Part shown: piece after piece, positions 61,846 through 64,000 of the stretch
Numbering within the stretch: position 1 is the first letter of the stretch
Layout of the letters: each line of letters opens with the position of its first letter
DNA from: Pararhizobium gei
GTDB lineage: Bacteria; Pseudomonadota; Alphaproteobacteria; Rhizobiales; Rhizobiaceae
Assembly: GCF_029223885.1 (NCBI RefSeq)
Contig: NZ_CP119409.1
Coordinates: 3,434,501 to 3,498,500, forward strand
Direction of reading: 5' to 3'
DNA: 64,000 nucleotides
Notes under the pieces: model-generated
Told to the model about the DNA's origin: nothing
What the model saw: only the letters and a program-made list of their open reading frames with translations
Database searches by the model: none
Program-made: the position numbers and the translations under genes

Positions 61846-62097
61846 TCACCGGTCCCGCGTCATCTGCATCAGCCTGTCGGCATCGATCTCCTGATCACCT
61901 GTTCCCTCGAGCCGCTCCAGCGCCTCCAGAAACCGCTCGAGCCGGCCGCGATCTTCTTGCTCCGTCCGGCTGTCCTTGGGAACGATGGTCAGCTTGCCAC
62001 CCTCCATCGAGAAAATGACCTCGCTGTTCGGCGTTATGCCTGCCAATTCCCGCAAGTCCCTTGGAATGGTAACCTGCCCCTTCGATGTCACACGCAT
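61846..62097 (-). CDS. AbrB-type antitoxin (pair 1, between ruvC and ruvA)
   Basis: The 83-residue protein has the AbrB/MazE-like N-terminal fold (MRVTSKGQVTIPRDLRELAG, EVIFSMEGGKLTIVPK) and a charged helical tail (QEDRGRLERFLEALERLEG, DADRLMQMTRD) that should bind the PIN toxin. ATG at 62097 has AAAGGAGA upstream. ruvC ends 44 bases before it. A repeat with the same half-site as pair 2 precedes it. Confidence 0.87.
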   Translation of the reverse strand: MRVTSKGQVTIPRDLRELAGITPNSEVIFSMEGGKLTIVPKDSRTEQEDRGRLERFLEALERLEGTGDQEIDADRLMQMTRDR

Positions 62098-62111
62098 AAC
62101 TGTCTCCTTTA

Positions 62112-62130
62112 GGTAAGAAATATCCTTACC
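62112..62130. promoter_or_regulatory. Inverted repeat before antitoxin 1 (candidate VapB operator)
   Basis: ggtaag (62112-62117) and cttacc (62125-62130) form a dyad with a 7-base spacer between ruvC and the antitoxin start. The GTAAG half-site recurs in the pair 2 repeat, there in the opposite relative orientation. Confidence 0.45.
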
Positions 62131-62141
62131 GTGAGAACAAG

Positions 62142-62663
62142 TCAAGAACAAACTCCGGAGAGTGCGGCCATGCGGAGCTGCGCGGCACCGCGGTTATGGG
62201 CGTGGCAGATCGCGATCGCCAGTGCGTCGGCAGCATCATTGCCTTTGAACTCCGCCTTTGGCATCAGGATTTTCAGCATCATGTGGATCTGCTGCTTTTC
62301 TCCGTGCCCGACGCCGATGACGGACTTCTTAACAGCGTTCGGAGCATATTCCGCTACCCTCAAACCGGCTCTCGCCGGCACCAGCATCGCGATGCCGCGG
62401 GCCTGGCCGAGCTTGAGGGTCGCAACCGCGTCCTTGTTGACGAAAGTTTGCTCTACGGCTGCCTCATCCGGCTTGTGCAGATGGATCACATCGACAAGTC
62501 CGTCATGCAACTGGCAAAGCCGCGAGGCGAGATCCATGTCGCCGTCCGAGGTCACAGTTCCAGAGGCCACGAAACGCAGCGAATTTCCAAGCGTATCGAT
62601 GACGCCCCAGCCTGTTCGGCGCAGGCCCGGGTCGATCCCAATGATGCGAATCGTGTTTTGCAT
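62142..62663 (-). CDS. ruvC: Holliday junction resolvase RuvC
   Basis: The 173-residue endonuclease cuts Holliday junctions. The RNase H-like catalytic acids are seen: Asp in [15 protein letters not shown], Glu in [18 protein letters not shown] and the Asp pair in [18 protein letters not shown], with [18 protein letters not shown]. The start [13 protein letters not shown] at 62663 is normal. yebC lies upstream of it on the same strand beyond the luciferase-like gene, so the usual yebC-ruvC linkage is interrupted as well. Confidence 0.97.
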   Translation of the reverse strand: MQNTIRIIGIDPGLRRTGWGVIDTLGNSLRFVASGTVTSDGDMDLASRLCQLHDGLVDVIHLHKPDEAAVEQTFVNKDAVATLKLGQARGIAMLVPARAGLRVAEYAPNAVKKSVIGVGHGEKQQIHMMLKILMPKAEFKGNDAADALAIAICHAHNRGAAQLRMAALSGVCS

Positions 62664-62832
62664 GGTTTGACCCTATTCGTCTTGCCGGAAAGCTGCCAGC
62701 AAAATGTGAACAAAACAAAAACATCGGCTGAAATCGGGGCAACAAGCCATGATATTGCCACGCCTCTCTTTGATTGACGAAATTCGATCTTACATGGATA
62801 TCAATCAATTCTGCTGATCGGAGATTTTCATC

Positions 62833-63834
62833 ATGGTTCCGTTTTCCATTCTCGATCTGTCACCGGTCACGCAAGGCTCGACCGTTTCGCAGGCCCTTCA
62901 GAATTCCCGGCGTCTGGCGCAGGAAGCGGAGGCCGCGGGATACAAGCGGTTCTGGCTGGCCGAACATCACGGCATGAAAGGCATAGCCAGCGCTGCGACC
63001 GCAATCGTGATCTCGCATGTCGCCGCCGGCACGAAAACGATCCGCGTTGGCTCGGGCGGCATTATGCTGCCAAACCACTCGCCGCTTGTTATAGCCGAAC
63101 AGTTCGGAACGCTGGAGGCGCTGTATCCGGGCCGTATCGATCTTGGACTTGGCCGGGCGCCCGGCACGGATATGCGCACGGCAAGCGCGCTGCGCCGGAA
63201 CATGGAGGCCAGCGCCAATAATTTTCCGAATGACGTGGTAGAACTGCAGGCATTGCTCGGACCGGTCAGGGATGGGCAGGATCTGATCGCCATACCCGGG
63301 GCGGACAGCAACGTACCCCTCTGGCTGCTGGGTTCCAGCCATTTCAGCGCTCATTTGGCGGGCATGCTGGGCCTTCCCTTCGCCTTCGCCTCGCATTTCG
63401 CGCCGGACATGCTGCTCTCGGCACTGGAGATCTACCGGGAACGTTTCGAGCCGTCGCAATATCTTGACAAGCCCTACGCCATGGTCGGCATCATGGGCGT
63501 CGCGGCGGAAACCGATGCGAAGGCTGATCATCTTTTCACGTCGATGCAGCAATCCTTCGTAGCGCTGCGCCGCAATGCCCGTGGACAGTTCCCACCGCCA
63601 GTCGACAGCATGGACGGGCATTGGAGCGAGACCGAAAAAATCTTTGTTGACCACGCCATGAGCTATGCCGTCGTCGGCGGACCTGAGACCATAAGCAGGA
63701 AACTCGATGGCTTCATCGCGCAGACGCAAGCCGACGAGGTGATCGTGTCCATGCCGATCTTCGATATGGAAGCGCGGCTGAGATCGGTCCGCCTGTTTGC
63801 GGAGGCCCGACAGGAACTTTCGCAAGCCGCGTGA
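62833..63834 (+). CDS. Luciferase-like flavin monooxygenase (LLM family)
   Basis: The 333-residue protein is of the YhbW/LuxA-like group that uses reduced flavin. Family motifs are [61 protein letters not shown] and the [23 protein letters not shown] segment. Substrate is unknown. It is the only plus-strand gene in this minus-strand recombination block and starts 169 bases from divergent ruvC. A bidirectional terminator follows. Confidence 0.92.
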   Translation: MVPFSILDLSPVTQGSTVSQALQNSRRLAQEAEAAGYKRFWLAEHHGMKGIASAATAIVISHVAAGTKTIRVGSGGIMLPNHSPLVIAEQFGTLEALYPGRIDLGLGRAPGTDMRTASALRRNMEASANNFPNDVVELQALLGPVRDGQDLIAIPGADSNVPLWLLGSSHFSAHLAGMLGLPFAFASHFAPDMLLSALEIYRERFEPSQYLDKPYAMVGIMGVAAETDAKADHLFTSMQQSFVALRRNARGQFPPPVDSMDGHWSETEKIFVDHAMSYAVVGGPETISRKLDGFIAQTQADEVIVSMPIFDMEARLRSVRLFAEARQELSQAA

Positions 63835-63857
63835 TTGAAATAATCCGGGGAAAACAA

Positions 63858-63891
63858 AAAACGGCCGCAGGCACACGCCAGCGGCCGTTTT
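63858..63891. terminator. Bidirectional hairpin terminator
   Basis: An 11-bp stem (aaaacggccgc 63858-63868 with gcggccgtttt 63881-63891) with a 12-base loop and A/T-tracts on both sides lies between the monooxygenase gene and convergent yebC. Confidence 0.85.
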
Positions 63892-63909
63892 CGTTTGGTC
63901 AAGGTGAGA

Positions 63910-64000
63910 TCAGGCCGAGAGTTTCGCCATGATTTCGTCGGAGACTTCGAAATTCGTATAGACGTTCTGCACGTCGTCGTCGTCCTCCAGCGTGTCGATG
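63910..64000 (-). CDS. yebC: YebC/PmpR family protein, C-terminal end (cut by window end)
   Basis: The last 29 residues before the stop (TLEDDDDVQNVYTNFEVSDE then IMAKLSA) match the C-terminus of YebC-family proteins, where the LEDDDDVQ-x-VY-x-N motif is highly conserved. YebC proteins bind DNA or RNA and have been linked to quorum regulation and, more recently, translation of proline stretches. Proximity to ruvC is the usual bacterial order. The rest of the gene lies beyond the window. Confidence 0.88.
   Translation of the reverse strand, partial: IDTLEDDDDVQNVYTNFEVSDEIMAKLSA

Overview
The window reads as chromosomal DNA of an alphaproteobacterium of the order Hyphomicrobiales (Rhizobiales), most likely the Rhizobium/Agrobacterium group. 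The reasons are the ctrA, chpT and sciP cell-cycle genes in one block, two RopB/Omp25-type outer membrane proteins, an sqdB-sqdD-sqdC sulfolipid operon, a serC leader resembling the alphaproteobacterial serC RNA motif, and a yebC-ruvC-ruvA-ruvB block. No insertion sequence, prophage, CRISPR array or rRNA operon was seen. One tRNA gene, tRNA-Met(CAT), is present. Coding is dense on both strands.

Layout. 1-5.3 kb: aroB (cut by the window edge)-aroK on minus; a 49-residue membrane peptide, xerD, accA, a YafK-type L,D-transpeptidase lipoprotein and a TusA-like protein on plus. 5.3-12.7 kb: a CobW-type GTPase with a His-rich loop, a DacF-type carboxypeptidase, an M20 amidohydrolase with an Lrp-type regulator, a small secreted protein, and a zinc alcohol dehydrogenase divergent from an AraC-type regulator. 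12.7-20.6 kb is the most accessory-looking part: a 1011-residue RTX protein with a possibly frameshifted gene in front of it, an RsbQ-like hydrolase overlapping a PAS-kinase-receiver gene, and an XdhC/MocA-like molybdoenzyme-maturation pair.

20.7-28 kb: tRNA-Met, mnmA, a LuxR-type orphan regulator, then the CtrA block: sciP, a mini-GNAT, a FliJ-like coiled coil, ctrA with a promoter region rich in GANTC and TTAA, a single-domain receiver and chpT. 28-43.4 kb: DUF1134 protein, a membrane-anchored coiled coil, a SPOUT rRNA/tRNA methylase, rluD, rpoH, serC-serA with the leader RNA, a DMT-family exporter, purA, a long Ala/Pro/Glu-rich membrane protein and the two related beta-barrel proteins.

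43.5-54.8 kb: one long minus-strand envelope block in the order ybgC-tolQ-tolR-tolA-tolB-pal-cpoB-tilS-ftsH-glmM. 54.9-57.9 kb: sqdBDC. 58-64 kb: a metallophosphatase, then ruvB, ruvA and ruvC with one VapBC-type toxin-antitoxin pair inserted at each junction, a luciferase-like monooxygenase and the tail of yebC. The interrupted ruvCAB locus and the RsbQ-PAS kinase module are the two most unusual arrangements.
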